A stretch of DNA of 64,000 nt from Rhodopseudomonas palustris JSC-3b (GTDB lineage Bacteria; Pseudomonadota; Alphaproteobacteria; Rhizobiales; Xanthobacteraceae). This document shows, one piece after another, positions 1 to 10,118 of the stretch. Below the pieces are notes generated by a model, which ran no database searches, was not told the origin of the DNA, and saw nothing but the letters and a program-made list of their open reading frames with translations. The stretch is from positions 1,954,045 through 2,018,044 of the forward strand of contig KI632513.1 in NCBI GenBank assembly GCA_000504425.1, read 5' to 3'. The position numbers and the translations under genes were made by a program. Every line of letters begins with the position of its first letter. The first letter of the stretch is position 1.

Positions 1-1205
1 GCTCCGAAGTGCAGGAGCTGGCCTATGTGCTGGCCACTGCGGTCGCCTATCTGCGCGCGCTGGAAGACGCCGGCATCGCGCTCGACGACGCCCGCAACAT
101 GGTGTTCGCGCGTCTGTCGGCTGATGCTGATCAGTTCCTGACGCTGGCCAAGTTCCGCGCGCTGCGGCTGCTGTGGGCCCGCATTGAAGAGAGCTGCGGC
201 CTGACCCCGAAGCCGCTGCTGGTGTCGGCGGAAACCGCGTGGCGGATGCAGACCCAGCGCGACCCGTCGGTCAACATGCTGCGCGCCACCATCGCCACCT
301 TCGCGGCCGGCCTCGGCGGCGCCAACGCGATCGGCGTGCTGCCGCATACGCTGGCACAGGGCCTGCCGGATTCGTTCGCGCGCCGCGTGGCCCGCAACAC
401 CCAGTTGGTGCTGCTCGAGGAATCCAACCTCGCCAAGGTCGCCGACCCGGCCGCCGGTGCTGGTGGCATCGAGGCGCTGACCAAGGAATTGTGCGAAGCC
501 GCCTGGGCGCTGTTCCAGGAGATCGAGCAGGCCGGCGGCGCGTTCGCCGCGCTCGTCGCCAATCTGATCCAGCCCAAGGTCGCCGCCACCCGCGCCGCGC
601 GCCAGGCCGCGGTCGCCAAGCGCCGCGACGTGCTGACCGGCGCCAGCGAGTTCCCGAACCTGCATGAGGAACGCGCCAGCGTGCTCAAGGCCAAGCCGAC
701 CGAGGCCGAGCCCTATGGCAAGCCGAACATCACTTTCAAGCCGCTGACGCCGATCCGGATGGCGCTGCCGTTCGAGGCGCTGCGCAACAAGTCGGATCAC
801 GTGCTGGCCCGCAAGGGCGCGCGCCCAAAAGTGTTCCTGGCCAATCTCGGCACCCCGGCCGATTTCACCGCGCGCGCGACCTTTGCCAAGAGCTTCTTCG
901 AGACCGGCGGCATCGAGGCGATCGACACCCAGGGCTTTGCCGATCCGGCAGCGCTGGCGGCGGCCTATGGCGCCTCCGACGCGGCGATGGTGTGCCTGTG
1001 TTCCTCGGACAAGGCCTATGAAACTCACGCGATCGCGGCCGCCAAGGCGCTGCGCGACGCCGGTGCCAAGCATATCTATCTGGCAGGCCGGCCCGGCGAG
1101 CAGGAAGCGGCGTATCGCGAGGCTGGCGTGCAGAACTTCGTGTTCGTCGGCGTCGACGCGCTCAAGATGCTGACCGACGCCTGGGACCAGATCGAGGGCG
1201 CATGA
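1..1205 (+). CDS. mutA: Methylmalonyl-CoA mutase small subunit, 5'-truncated
   Basis: This is the C-terminal ~400 residues of the small (beta) subunit of adenosylcobalamin-dependent methylmalonyl-CoA mutase, which interconverts methylmalonyl-CoA and succinyl-CoA. The reading frame is open from the first bases, so the gene starts upstream of the window. The visible part covers the end of the mutase TIM barrel (FRALRLLWARIEE; RNTQLVLLEES) and the cobalamin-like domain from about base 830. That domain lacks the DxHxxG cobalamin-ligand motif seen in MutB, as expected for the non-catalytic subunit. The stop overlaps the next start codon (ATGA). mutB follows after one small gene. Confidence 0.93.
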   Translation, partial: SEVQELAYVLATAVAYLRALEDAGIALDDARNMVFARLSADADQFLTLAKFRALRLLWARIEESCGLTPKPLLVSAETAWRMQTQRDPSVNMLRATIATFAAGLGGANAIGVLPHTLAQGLPDSFARRVARNTQLVLLEESNLAKVADPAAGAGGIEALTKELCEAAWALFQEIEQAGGAFAALVANLIQPKVAATRAARQAAVAKRRDVLTGASEFPNLHEERASVLKAKPTEAEPYGKPNITFKPLTPIRMALPFEALRNKSDHVLARKGARPKVFLANLGTPADFTARATFAKSFFETGGIEAIDTQGFADPAALAAAYGASDAAMVCLCSSDKAYETHAIAAAKALRDAGAKHIYLAGRPGEQEAAYREAGVQNFVFVGVDALKMLTDAWDQIEGA

Positions 1206-1666
1206 CCGACACGGCGAAACCTGTGCTTACCGGCGGCTGTCAGTGCGGAGCGATCCGCTTCGCGCTGAACGCCGTGCCGCGCCAGGTGTCGCTGTGCCAT
1301 TGCCGGATGTGCCAGAAGGCGAGCGGCGCGCCGTTCGCCTGCTTCGCCGAGGTCGCCAAGACCGATTTTAACTGGACGCGCGGCCAGCCGGCCTCGTTCC
1401 AGTCCTCGAACATCGCCGCCCGCGATTTCTGCGCGGCTTGCGGCACACCGCTGAGCTATCGGCTGCTCGACGGCGACACCATCGAGATCATGACCGGGAC
1501 GTTCGATCGTCCCGATCGCCTGGTGCCCAAGCTGCAATTTGGCACCGAATCCCGGCTTGGCTGGGTTGGCACCATCGCCGCCCTGCCGAGCACGACCACG
1601 CAGCAGAACTACGGGGCGGATAAGCTCGCCGGCATTCGCAGCCGCCAGCACCCCGATCACGACTAG
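1202..1666 (+). CDS. GFA / CENP-V family zinc-binding protein
   Basis: A 154-residue protein of the glutathione-dependent formaldehyde-activating (Gfa/CENP-V) family. The zinc ligands are visible: CQCGAIRF near residue 14, CHCRMCQKASG near residue 32, and a late CAACG near residue 78. The start overlaps the mutA stop (ATGA), so the two are probably translationally coupled. Members are often called S-(hydroxymethyl)glutathione synthase, but that activity is disputed and nothing here tests it. Its place between mutA and mutB is the main clue to function and is only suggestive. The last ~15 residues look poorly conserved. Confidence 0.82.
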   Translation: MTDTAKPVLTGGCQCGAIRFALNAVPRQVSLCHCRMCQKASGAPFACFAEVAKTDFNWTRGQPASFQSSNIAARDFCAACGTPLSYRLLDGDTIEIMTGTFDRPDRLVPKLQFGTESRLGWVGTIAALPSTTTQQNYGADKLAGIRSRQHPDHD

Positions 1667-1726
1667 GATCACTGACGCGCCGCCGGGCCCATGCTAGGTT
1701 CAGGGGCGGACAATAGGCAGGATGAG

Positions 1727-3883
<2,157 letters not shown>

Positions 3884-3907
3884 CCCTCCCCGTCCACTCG
3901 CCGCGAA

Positions 3908-3936
3908 TTGACGGATCGATCTAGTTAAACTAGTTT
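3908..3936 (+). promoter_or_regulatory. Putative sigma70-type promoter of the toxin-antitoxin pair
   Basis: TTGACG at 3908-3913, a 17-base spacer, then TAGTTT at 3931-3936 inside the palindrome. The spacing is right, but the -10 is only a fair match. Confidence 0.5.
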
Positions 3937-3939
3937 AAC
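3924..3939. promoter_or_regulatory. 16-bp perfect palindrome, likely TA operator
   Basis: GTTAAACTAGTTTAAC is a perfect 16-bp palindrome ending three bases before the antitoxin ATG. It is AT-rich in a GC-rich region and overlaps the candidate -10. Type II antitoxins usually repress their own promoter by binding such a site. Binding here is inferred. Confidence 0.65.
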
Positions 3940-3942
3940 CAG

Positions 3943-4203
3943 ATGAAGCAGGTCGGCATTTTCGAGGCGAAAACCCACCTCTCCAGCCTGCTCGACGCGG
4001 TCGAGCAGGGGGACGAGATCACCATCACGCGCCACGGCAAGCCGGTCGCCAAGCTGGTGCAGATCAAGGACGAGCTGACCGCGGATCAGATTGCCGAACG
4101 CCGTCAGGCGATCCGCAATCTACGCAAGCTCGCCCGCGACTTGCAGACCGGCGCCTCGCCCGCCGAGCTCAAGAGCTGGATCGATGAGGGCCGGCGTTGT
4201 TAG
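3943..4203 (+). CDS. Type II antitoxin, Phd/YefM family
   Basis: An 86-residue antitoxin. The N-terminal ~50 residues match the Phd/YefM fold: EAKTHLSSLLDAVEQGDEI followed by ITRHGKPVAKLV, the conserved DNA-binding part. The basic, amphipathic C-terminal half (RRQAIRNLRKLARDLQ onward) would cover the toxin. It overlaps the following PIN toxin gene by 7 bases, the standard layout for such a pair. A palindrome directly upstream suggests autoregulation. The pair sits between mutB and meaB, with no obvious link to the mutase. Confidence 0.9.
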   Translation: MKQVGIFEAKTHLSSLLDAVEQGDEITITRHGKPVAKLVQIKDELTADQIAERRQAIRNLRKLARDLQTGASPAELKSWIDEGRRC

Positions 4204-4601
4204 TCATTGACGCCTCGGCGGCGCTCGCCATGGTGTTTGACGAGCGCGAGCACGATGACCGGGTGTTCGACAGCTTGGCCGAGCAGCAGCTGATCGTCCC
4301 GGCGCATTGGCATGCCGAGATCGGCAACGCCTTGACCACCGGCGTGCGGCGCGGCCGGCTCGATGACGCGCAGCTCGGCTATGCGCTCGCCAATCTCAAA
4401 GTGCTGCGCGTTATGACGGAGGCGCTGCCCGAAGGCGAGGACATCGCCGCAGGCGTGCGCCGCGCGGTGGCTTCGGGATTGACCTATTATGACGAGCTCT
4501 ATGTCCGGCTCGCCGAGCTGAGACAGATTCCGCTGCTGACCTTCGACGCCCAGATGCGCGTTGCCGCCAAACAGCGCGGCGTGGCCCTTCTTCCCAATTG
4601 A
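4197..4601 (+). CDS. vapC: VapC-type PIN-domain toxin
   Basis: A 134-residue PIN-domain protein, expected to be a Mg2+-dependent endoribonuclease held inactive by the upstream antitoxin. The acidic PIN residues are visible: the start VIDASAALAMVFDE (first Asp), a central Glu in HAEIGNAL, the YYDELYVRLAE block and the late LLTFDAQM Asp. It starts with TTG inside the antitoxin reading frame (7-base overlap), so toxin translation is probably coupled to that of the antitoxin. A Phd-type antitoxin with a PIN toxin is a common combination in Rhizobiales. Confidence 0.9.
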   Translation: MLVIDASAALAMVFDEREHDDRVFDSLAEQQLIVPAHWHAEIGNALTTGVRRGRLDDAQLGYALANLKVLRVMTEALPEGEDIAAGVRRAVASGLTYYDELYVRLAELRQIPLLTFDAQMRVAAKQRGVALLPN

Positions 4602-4698
4602 GCGCTCCCTTGAACAATCTGCTATGGATGCGATGCATGACCACGGCCATTGAGGCCCTGCAACACAGCGACCTTGACGCGCTTGGTGGATATCACTC

Positions 4699-5481
4699 GT
4701 GAAACAGTTTGCTCGATGGGCGGCGGCACTCGTCGTACTCGCCACCGCCTCCCTGCCCTCCTCATTGTCGGCCGGCGACGCCAAGCCCGACTTCCAGATC
4801 GTCAGCAAGTCGATCGAGGCCAGCGTGCTGCTTGGCGCGCCGATCAAGGCTGATGCCGCGCTCGCCGCCGATTGCCTCGCCGAAGGCCGCAAATGGGCGG
4901 AAAAATATCGCGCCGAGGCCGATGCCGCGCGCAAGGAGATGCCGGACGCTTTCAGGGACGGCGGCTGGACCGTGGAGCGCAAATACGAGCAGCGCTCGCT
5001 GGTGGTTGAGCGCTATGTCAGCATCGTGCGCAGCGACTACACCAATACGGGCGGCGCCCACCCCAATTCCGATCTCGACACCATTGTGTGGGATCGCAGC
5101 GCCGGTAAGCGCATCAGCATCCGGCCGTTCTTCAAGGACCTTGCCGATGATGGCGCGGCGCTGCGCGCGATCCGCGATGCCATCATCGTGTCGCTGAAAA
5201 CCGAGAAGCTGAAGCGCGACATCGCCGAGCCCGCCGATCCGGAATGGACCAAGGCGATCGAGCCAAAACTGTTGAAAATCGGCGCGGTGACGCTGGCTCC
5301 CTCCACCGAACCCGGCAAGAGTTCGGGGCTGACTTTCCACTACCCGCCCTATGCGGTCGGGCCCTACGCCGAAGGCAGCTACGTCGCCTTCGTTTCCTGG
5401 GACAAACTGAAGCCGTATCTCAGCGCCGAAGGCGCGGCGATATTTGGCGGCACACGGCCGAAGGGCGATGAAGACCTCTAA
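4699..5481 (+). CDS. Exported DUF3298-type protein
   Basis: A 260-residue protein with a signal peptide (MKQFARWAAALVVLATASL, cleavage near SAGDA). The mature part resembles the DUF4163/DUF3298 module of RsiV-like and other periplasmic proteins: RSDYTNTGGAHPNSD is the diagnostic block, followed by a DUF3298-like C-terminus (LTFHYPPYAVGPYAEG). It is probably a periplasmic binding or lysozyme-inhibitor-like protein; the function is not known. Its 3' end overlaps the meaB start by 14 bases, which suggests coupled translation although the two roles look unrelated. Confidence 0.75.
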   Translation: MKQFARWAAALVVLATASLPSSLSAGDAKPDFQIVSKSIEASVLLGAPIKADAALAADCLAEGRKWAEKYRAEADAARKEMPDAFRDGGWTVERKYEQRSLVVERYVSIVRSDYTNTGGAHPNSDLDTIVWDRSAGKRISIRPFFKDLADDGAALRAIRDAIIVSLKTEKLKRDIAEPADPEWTKAIEPKLLKIGAVTLAPSTEPGKSSGLTFHYPPYAVGPYAEGSYVAFVSWDKLKPYLSAEGAAIFGGTRPKGDEDL

Positions 5482-6454
5482 AACCATCGATATTGCTGCG
5501 ATCGCCGATCGCGTCCGATCTGGCGACCGCGCGGCGCTGGCGCGCGCCATCACCCTGATCGAAAGCCGCCGCGCCGACCATCAGGTCGCGGCGCGCGAAC
5601 TGGTGCAGTTGCTGCTGCCGCACACCGGCCAGGCGATGCGGGTTGGCATCACCGGCTCGCCGGGGGTCGGCAAATCCACCACCATCGACGCGCTCGGCCA
5701 CTATCTGGTCGAGACCGGGCACAAGGTCGCGGTGCTGGCGGTCGATCCGACCTCGGCGCGCTCCGGCGGCTCGATCCTCGGCGACAAGACGCGCATGTCG
5801 CGGCTGTCGATGGCGGACGCCGCCTTCATCCGGCCCTCGCCGGCCGCGGGCACGCTCGGCGGTGTCGCGGCCAAAACCCGCGAGGCGATGCTGCTGTGCG
5901 AGGCCGCCGGTTTTGACGTGGTGCTGGTGGAGACCGTCGGCATCGGCCAGTCGGAAACCGCGGTGTGCGACATGACCGACTTCTTCCTGGCGTTGATGCT
6001 GCCCGGCGGCGGCGACGAATTGCAGGGCATCAAGAAAGGCCTGGTCGAACTCGCCGACATGATCGCCATCAACAAGGCCGACGGCGACTACATCAAGCGC
6101 GCCAACCTGACCGCAGCGGAATATCGCGGCGCGCTGCACATCCTGACGCCGCGCTCGACCGAGTGGCAGGTGCCGGTGCTGACCTATTCGGCGATGACCG
6201 GCAATGGCATCCCCGAGTTGTGGGCCAAGGTGGTCGAACATCGCGGCATCGTGCAGCGCTCCGGCGAATTCGATAAGCGCCGTAGCGAGCAGCAGGTGCG
6301 CTGGATGTGGACCATGCTGGAAGACCGCTGGCAGTCCAAGCTGCGCGCCGATCCGGCGATCCGCACCAAGGTGCGCGCCACTGAGACTGCGGTCGCGGCC
6401 GGTCGGATCGCGCCGTCGCTCGCCGCCGATCAGATCGCCAGCTGGCTGGTCTGA
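5468..6454 (+). CDS. meaB: Methylmalonyl-CoA mutase-associated GTPase MeaB (ArgK)
   Basis: A 328-residue G3E-family P-loop GTPase that protects and reloads the cobalamin cofactor of methylmalonyl-CoA mutase. The Walker A motif GSPGVGKST lies near residue 62. It is followed by LAVDPTSARSGGSILGDKTRM, a MeaB hallmark (two Mg/switch residues), the ETVGIGQSE switch and the NKADGD base-recognition motif. The ATG at 5468 is chosen because it gives MKTSKTIDIAAIADRV; the upstream extension reads through the DUF3298 gene. It lies ~1.6 kb downstream of mutB on the same strand. Confidence 0.95.
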   Translation: MKTSKTIDIAAIADRVRSGDRAALARAITLIESRRADHQVAARELVQLLLPHTGQAMRVGITGSPGVGKSTTIDALGHYLVETGHKVAVLAVDPTSARSGGSILGDKTRMSRLSMADAAFIRPSPAAGTLGGVAAKTREAMLLCEAAGFDVVLVETVGIGQSETAVCDMTDFFLALMLPGGGDELQGIKKGLVELADMIAINKADGDYIKRANLTAAEYRGALHILTPRSTEWQVPVLTYSAMTGNGIPELWAKVVEHRGIVQRSGEFDKRRSEQQVRWMWTMLEDRWQSKLRADPAIRTKVRATETAVAAGRIAPSLAADQIASWLV

Positions 6455-6482
6455 TAACAGCCACTTGCATCACCCTCTGCAC

Positions 6483-6573
6483 CGTCATGGCCGGGCTCGT
6501 CCCGGCCATCTACGCATTTGCACCTTGCCCCGCCTTCAAGGCGTGGATACCCGCGACAAGCGCGGGCATGACG
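6483..6573. repeat. Palindromic repeat family A, copy 1
   Basis: Arms CGTCATGGCCGGGCTCGTCC and its partner CGCGGGCATGACG flank a GTGGATACC core. The copies at 14178 and 21578 share the CGAGCCCGGCCATG arm. It lies in the gap downstream of meaB; no gene was seen there. Confidence 0.8.
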
Positions 6574-6699
6574 AGGCATGGGTGGAGAAGCTGATATGAG
6601 CCGCAGTCTTCTCGTGCGACTATCTTGAATAGTCTCACCGCAGTGCCTTTGTGACAGAGGTGGCGCCGGGCGCGCCGCGCGAGCACGGGAAGCTGGCCG

Positions 6700-7425
6700 A
6701 TGAGCACGGCGCTGCGCATTCTGATCACCGGGTTCGGCCCGTTTCCGGGTGCGCCCTATAACCCGACGCCGGAACTGGTCGAGCGGCTGCTGCGGCTGCG
6801 CCGGCCGGCCTTCGCTGAGATCGAGCGCATCGGCCATGTATTCCCGGTCAGCTACCGCGCGGTCGACTGGCAGTTGCCGGAGCTGCTGGCGCTCTATCGC
6901 CCCGATGCGCTGCTGATGTTCGGGCTGGCGGCGCGCACGCCCTATCTGCGCATCGAAACGCGGGCCCGCAACGCCGTGTCGCTGCTGTGGCCCGATGCCG
7001 CCCAGCAACGCGGCCGGCGCGCCTGCATCGCGATGGGTGCCGCGCCGGAATCGTTCGGAACGCTGCCGTGGCAATTGCTGCGCGCGGCCAGCGCCACCGG
7101 GATCGACACAAGGCTGTCGCGCGATGCCGGCCGCTATCTGTGCAATTATCTCTGCTGGCGCGCGATCGAAGCCACGCGCCTGCCCTGCGACCTAAAACTC
7201 GCGGCGTTTGTGCATGTGCCGCTGGTCGCGCGCCCTGGCAGCGCGATGCAGCATTCAGCGCGTGGCCGGATCAGCGCAGAACAATTGGTCGATGCCGGGG
7301 AAGCGATGCTGATGACCGTGCTGAGCGCGACCCGGCGCCGCCTGCGGGAGGCGGCCGCGCTCCGCCCCGCGCTTACAGCGTCGGCCGCAGCAGCGGATAG
7401 CGCCGCTGAATTTCTTCCAGGTTGA
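6700..7425 (+). CDS. Pyroglutamyl-peptidase I-like protein (peptidase C15)
   Basis: A 241-residue member of the C15 cysteine peptidase family, whose enzymes remove N-terminal pyroglutamate. The N-terminus ILITGFGPFPGAPYNPT matches the family's GF-PF--NPS block. A candidate catalytic Glu is in RIETRARN, the Cys is in DAGRYLCNYLCW and the His is in AAFVHVPL, so the triad appears complete. It is slightly longer than the usual ~210 residues through an Ala-rich tail. That tail overlaps the end of the convergent downstream gene by 53 bases. Substrate specificity cannot be judged. Confidence 0.82.
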   Translation: MSTALRILITGFGPFPGAPYNPTPELVERLLRLRRPAFAEIERIGHVFPVSYRAVDWQLPELLALYRPDALLMFGLAARTPYLRIETRARNAVSLLWPDAAQQRGRRACIAMGAAPESFGTLPWQLLRAASATGIDTRLSRDAGRYLCNYLCWRAIEATRLPCDLKLAAFVHVPLVARPGSAMQHSARGRISAEQLVDAGEAMLMTVLSATRRRLREAAALRPALTASAAAADSAAEFLPG

Positions 7426-7879
7426 GCGGCGCCGAATAGCTCTGCGGCGCGTCATCCTCGTGCTCATCGGGTTGATCGATCTCGTCGGCCACGGCGGCGA
7501 TCAGGCAATCGAGCGGCGCCACCGGCGGCGCTTCTTCGGCCGGCACTTCGATCGAGAAGGGCGGCTCGGGAACCGGATCGAACACGGGTTCGTCGTGGCT
7601 GAACGAGTGGATGCGCGGCGGCACATGGGGATTACGGCCAAGCCAGGACAGATCGATCGGCCGGTTATCGGCGCCCGCCTCGCATTCCAGAATGCCGCGC
7701 CAGGTGCTGACCGCCCGTTTGGCCTCGCGGATGTTCTCGATGAAATCCGGCTCGGTGTGATAGCGGCGCCAACGGCCGGTCTCATAAAGCTCGGTGAGAT
7801 AATCGAGGCGCTGTTCGGCCAGAATGCACCAGCGCTCGACCAGCGCGCGCCCCCGAATGACGTCCAGATGTTCAGCCAT
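7373..7879 (-). CDS. Conserved hypothetical protein (Bradyrhizobiaceae-restricted type)
   Basis: A 168-residue soluble protein with no signal peptide or membrane segment. The N-terminal ~60 residues (LVERWCILAEQRLDYLTELYETGRWRRYH) are helical and look like the conserved part. The rest is acidic and proline-rich and probably disordered, ending in LEEIQRRYPLLR. It resembles small uncharacterised proteins that I recall as confined to Bradyrhizobium/Rhodopseudomonas (TIGR03809-like); this is from memory and unverified. Its 3' end overlaps the tail of the convergent peptidase gene. Confidence 0.72.
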   Translation of the reverse strand: MAEHLDVIRGRALVERWCILAEQRLDYLTELYETGRWRRYHTEPDFIENIREAKRAVSTWRGILECEAGADNRPIDLSWLGRNPHVPPRIHSFSHDEPVFDPVPEPPFSIEVPAEEAPPVAPLDCLIAAVADEIDQPDEHEDDAPQSYSAPLNLEEIQRRYPLLRPTL

Positions 7880-8416
7880 GTGATTGATCCCAGTGAGGAA
7901 CAGGACACCGAACGCAACCGAAGAAACTGGTTAAGAAAGGTAAAAGGAACATCGCTAACAAATGATTAACCGCCGCGGGACACCGGCGGTTTAAGAGCCC
8001 GTTCGGCCGTTAAAGCTGGCGGTGATCGGCGAGAGCTGACGGGCGGCGCGCGCGCCGGGCGGCGTCAATGGCTGCTCGGGCGGGCAGCGGCTTGGCAGCG
8101 GAGGAACTTGCAAGCGATGGCTTGAAAGAGAAAGACCCGCCCGGGGGGACAACCGGGCGGGTCTGAGCCATACTGGCGCTTTGGGTGGATGGGCGCACGC
8201 GCCGAATACGGCCCCTATGGGGAGATCCTGCTCCCACCAAATAAGTCATGCGGTGCCGCGAAAGGTTCATCGGCCGGCGATTATTTTTTCGGCGGCCATT
8301 GCCGCAGCCGCGGCGCGGCCTCAACCCGCCGATCAACACGGCGCAGCTCGCGCTCTCTGCCGACGCGATGGGGAAGATCTGAGATTTGGGGAAGTATCTG
8401 ACCGGCGATGGGGGAA
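7880..8416. other. Gene-free stretch between two minus-strand genes
   Basis: No convincing gene on either strand. It holds an 8-bp inverted repeat at 7968-7991 (AACCGCCG ... CGGCGGTT) and the strong terminator at 8125-8163. The 8164-8416 part would be a long 3' leader-out of the anti-sigma transcript, with small GC-rich hairpins such as CCCCTATGGGG near 8214. A small RNA is possible but unsupported. Confidence 0.5.
8125..8163 (-). terminator. Rho-independent terminator, minus strand
   Basis: An 11-bp perfect stem, GACCCGCCCGG (8134-8144) with CCGGGCGGGTC (8153-8163), is followed on the minus strand by TTTCTCTTTC. It would end the sigma/anti-sigma transcript about 250 bases past the anti-sigma stop. 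Confidence 0.8.
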
Positions 8417-9241
8417 CTACGGCGCGGCCACCGCGAGCGTGACGATCTTTTCAGCCTGCAGCTTGGTCAGCACGCCGTCGAGTTCTTTGCGCGGCAGCGG
8501 CCGGTCACCGAGCTGCAGCCGGAACACCCCGCCTTTGCCATTCTCCAGCACCGCGGCCTGATAGCGATCAAGCAGCGCCACCACCTCGGCGATCGGCGCC
8601 TGCGGCGCGAACCGCACCAGCGCCTGCGGCAGCGGCGCCGGTCCGACACTGCGGGTAATGGTGGCGCTCTCCGCGCGCATCGGCGCTTCGGCCATACGCT
8701 GCATTTTGGCATCGGCGGTAGCCACGGGCGCGGGCTGCGGCGCGCTCGGCGCAGCCATCGCCGGCGGCGGCGGTGCGCTCGGCGCCATCATCCGCGGTGC
8801 CGCCCGCTCGGCAGTCTGAACCAGCACCCGGCCTTGGTCGTCCTGCAGCAGCAGCGCCGCGATCACTCCGCCCTGCACCAGCAGCAGCGCCAGCGCGGCC
8901 AGGCCGGTGAAAGCCAAAGTGCGCGGCGACAGCGCAGCCAGCACGCCGCTGAACCACGAGCCGGCATCCGATCGCCGGCGCACCGGCTCGGCATCGATTG
9001 CCAAAAACAGCTTTTCCAGCGCGTGCGGCGACGGCGCGCCGAGGCTTTCGCTGACCTGAATGGTGGCGGCGCATTCCTCCTGGACCAGCGCGAATTGCCG
9101 GGCGATCTCGGGATCGCGATTGATGGCGTCTTCGACGCGGCGCTGGTCCTGGGCGTTGAGCTTGCCGGTGGCGTGCCAGGGCAGCAGCGCTTCGATGGCT
9201 CCAGGTTCTTGCTCCCGGACTTTTTTGTTGGTCGCCATCAT
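8417..9241 (-). CDS. Membrane anti-sigma factor
   Basis: A 274-residue protein overlapping the upstream ECF sigma gene by 4 bases (ATGA), the usual sigma/anti-sigma layout. The N-terminal ~80 residues carry an anti-sigma-domain-like LLPWHATGKLNAQDQRRVEDAI segment without the HxxxCxxC zinc motif. One membrane span follows near residues 98-122 (LAFTGLAALALLLVQGGVIAALLL). The ~150-residue periplasmic part is Pro/Ala-rich (APSAPPPPAMAAPSAP) and ends in a folded-looking domain (PIAEVVALLDRYQAAVLENGKGGVFRLQLG). It presumably holds the sigma factor at the membrane until a signal arrives; the signal is unknown. Confidence 0.82.
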   Translation of the reverse strand: MMATNKKVREQEPGAIEALLPWHATGKLNAQDQRRVEDAINRDPEIARQFALVQEECAATIQVSESLGAPSPHALEKLFLAIDAEPVRRRSDAGSWFSGVLAALSPRTLAFTGLAALALLLVQGGVIAALLLQDDQGRVLVQTAERAAPRMMAPSAPPPPAMAAPSAPQPAPVATADAKMQRMAEAPMRAESATITRSVGPAPLPQALVRFAPQAPIAEVVALLDRYQAAVLENGKGGVFRLQLGDRPLPRKELDGVLTKLQAEKIVTLAVAAP

Positions 9242-9804
9242 GGCCAGCCTCGCTCTACGCCGGCTGCTTTGAGCAGTTCGGCCAGTTTCTTGCGCGCATA
9301 AAATAAGCGCGTTTTAACCGTGTTTGCCGGAATGCCGACGATCTCTGCCACCTCATCCACGGAACGCTCGTGGTAGTAGACGAGATCGATGATCTCCCGG
9401 TGATCTCGCGACAGCGAGCTGATGCACCCGCGTAACGCGTCACTGGTGTCTTTCTTCTGGACTGCGATGTCCGGAGTATCGGCGCCGTCCTCGATCGCTG
9501 CGACCGCGTCCTCATCGAGCGCCGTCTCCTTCCTGCGCCGCAGGGCGGAGAGTGCCTTGAAGCGCGTGATCGCGAGCAGCCATGTCGACACCTCGGAGCG
9601 TCGCTCGAACTTCCCGGCCTGCCGCCAGACATCCAAAAACACCTCACTGATCAGGTCCTCAGCGAGCTGCTCGTCCCGGACAATACGCAGCCCGAAACGA
9701 TAGACCCTGACGTGATGACGGCCATAAAGCACCTGCATCGCGAGACGATCGCCCTGCGCAATACGAACGAGCAGATCTTCGTCGGCCGCGTGATGGGAAC
9801 TCAC
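9238..9804 (-). CDS. ECF-type RNA polymerase sigma factor
   Basis: A sigma-70 family ECF factor of about 188 residues. Region 2 (MQVLYGRHHVRVYRFGLRIVRDEQLAEDLISEVFLDVWRQ) and region 4 (SRDHREIIDLVYYHERSVDEVAEIVGIPANTVKTRLFYARKKL) are complete and joined by an acidic linker. The GTG at 9804 is chosen because upstream sequence to a TTG at 9864 reads as non-conserved and contains a TTGACC that could be part of the promoter; the TTG remains possible. It is co-transcribed with the anti-sigma gene, and autoregulation is likely from the family. Confidence 0.88.
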   Translation of the reverse strand: MSSHHAADEDLLVRIAQGDRLAMQVLYGRHHVRVYRFGLRIVRDEQLAEDLISEVFLDVWRQAGKFERRSEVSTWLLAITRFKALSALRRRKETALDEDAVAAIEDGADTPDIAVQKKDTSDALRGCISSLSRDHREIIDLVYYHERSVDEVAEIVGIPANTVKTRLFYARKKLAELLKAAGVERGWP

Positions 9805-10009
9805 TGGCAGTCTCGCAAAATTAGTCGCTAACCAAACAGAAAGGTTCGACCGAAGGCAGGTCAATCAAGACAATGACGGAGGTTTTTGCACGCGTATAGC
9901 TGTTCCAAAGTGGGACCCGGCCTCAGCCCCGCGTCGCCTTGCCGCTCCCAACCGAGAACCTGCACGCGAGCACCCTTACACACTCGCGCAAAAGGCGAAA
10001 AACACCATG

Positions 10010-10046
10010 CTTACCAGGGTGTTGGTAAGATCCCGGGGCCGCGGGA
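10010..10046. other. Two adjacent inverted repeats upstream of the diguanylate cyclase
   Basis: CTTACCA / TGGTAAG (10010-10016 and 10023-10029) is followed directly by TCCCG / CGGGA (10031-10035 and 10042-10046). They lie in the divergent intergenic region between the ECF sigma gene and the cyclase. An operator or leader structure is possible; the role is unknown. Confidence 0.45.
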
Positions 10047-10118
10047 CGCTAGGCTACAGATACCAAACCTAAAGGCTTTGCCCTTAGCGTGAGCCAACAA
10101 AATGTAGATGGCAGGCTC

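Noticed and set aside
7575..7602. Near match to an EcfG promoter (GGAAC-N17-CGTC)
   Set aside because: One base off in the -10 and lying inside a gene on the opposite strand, pointing to no gene.
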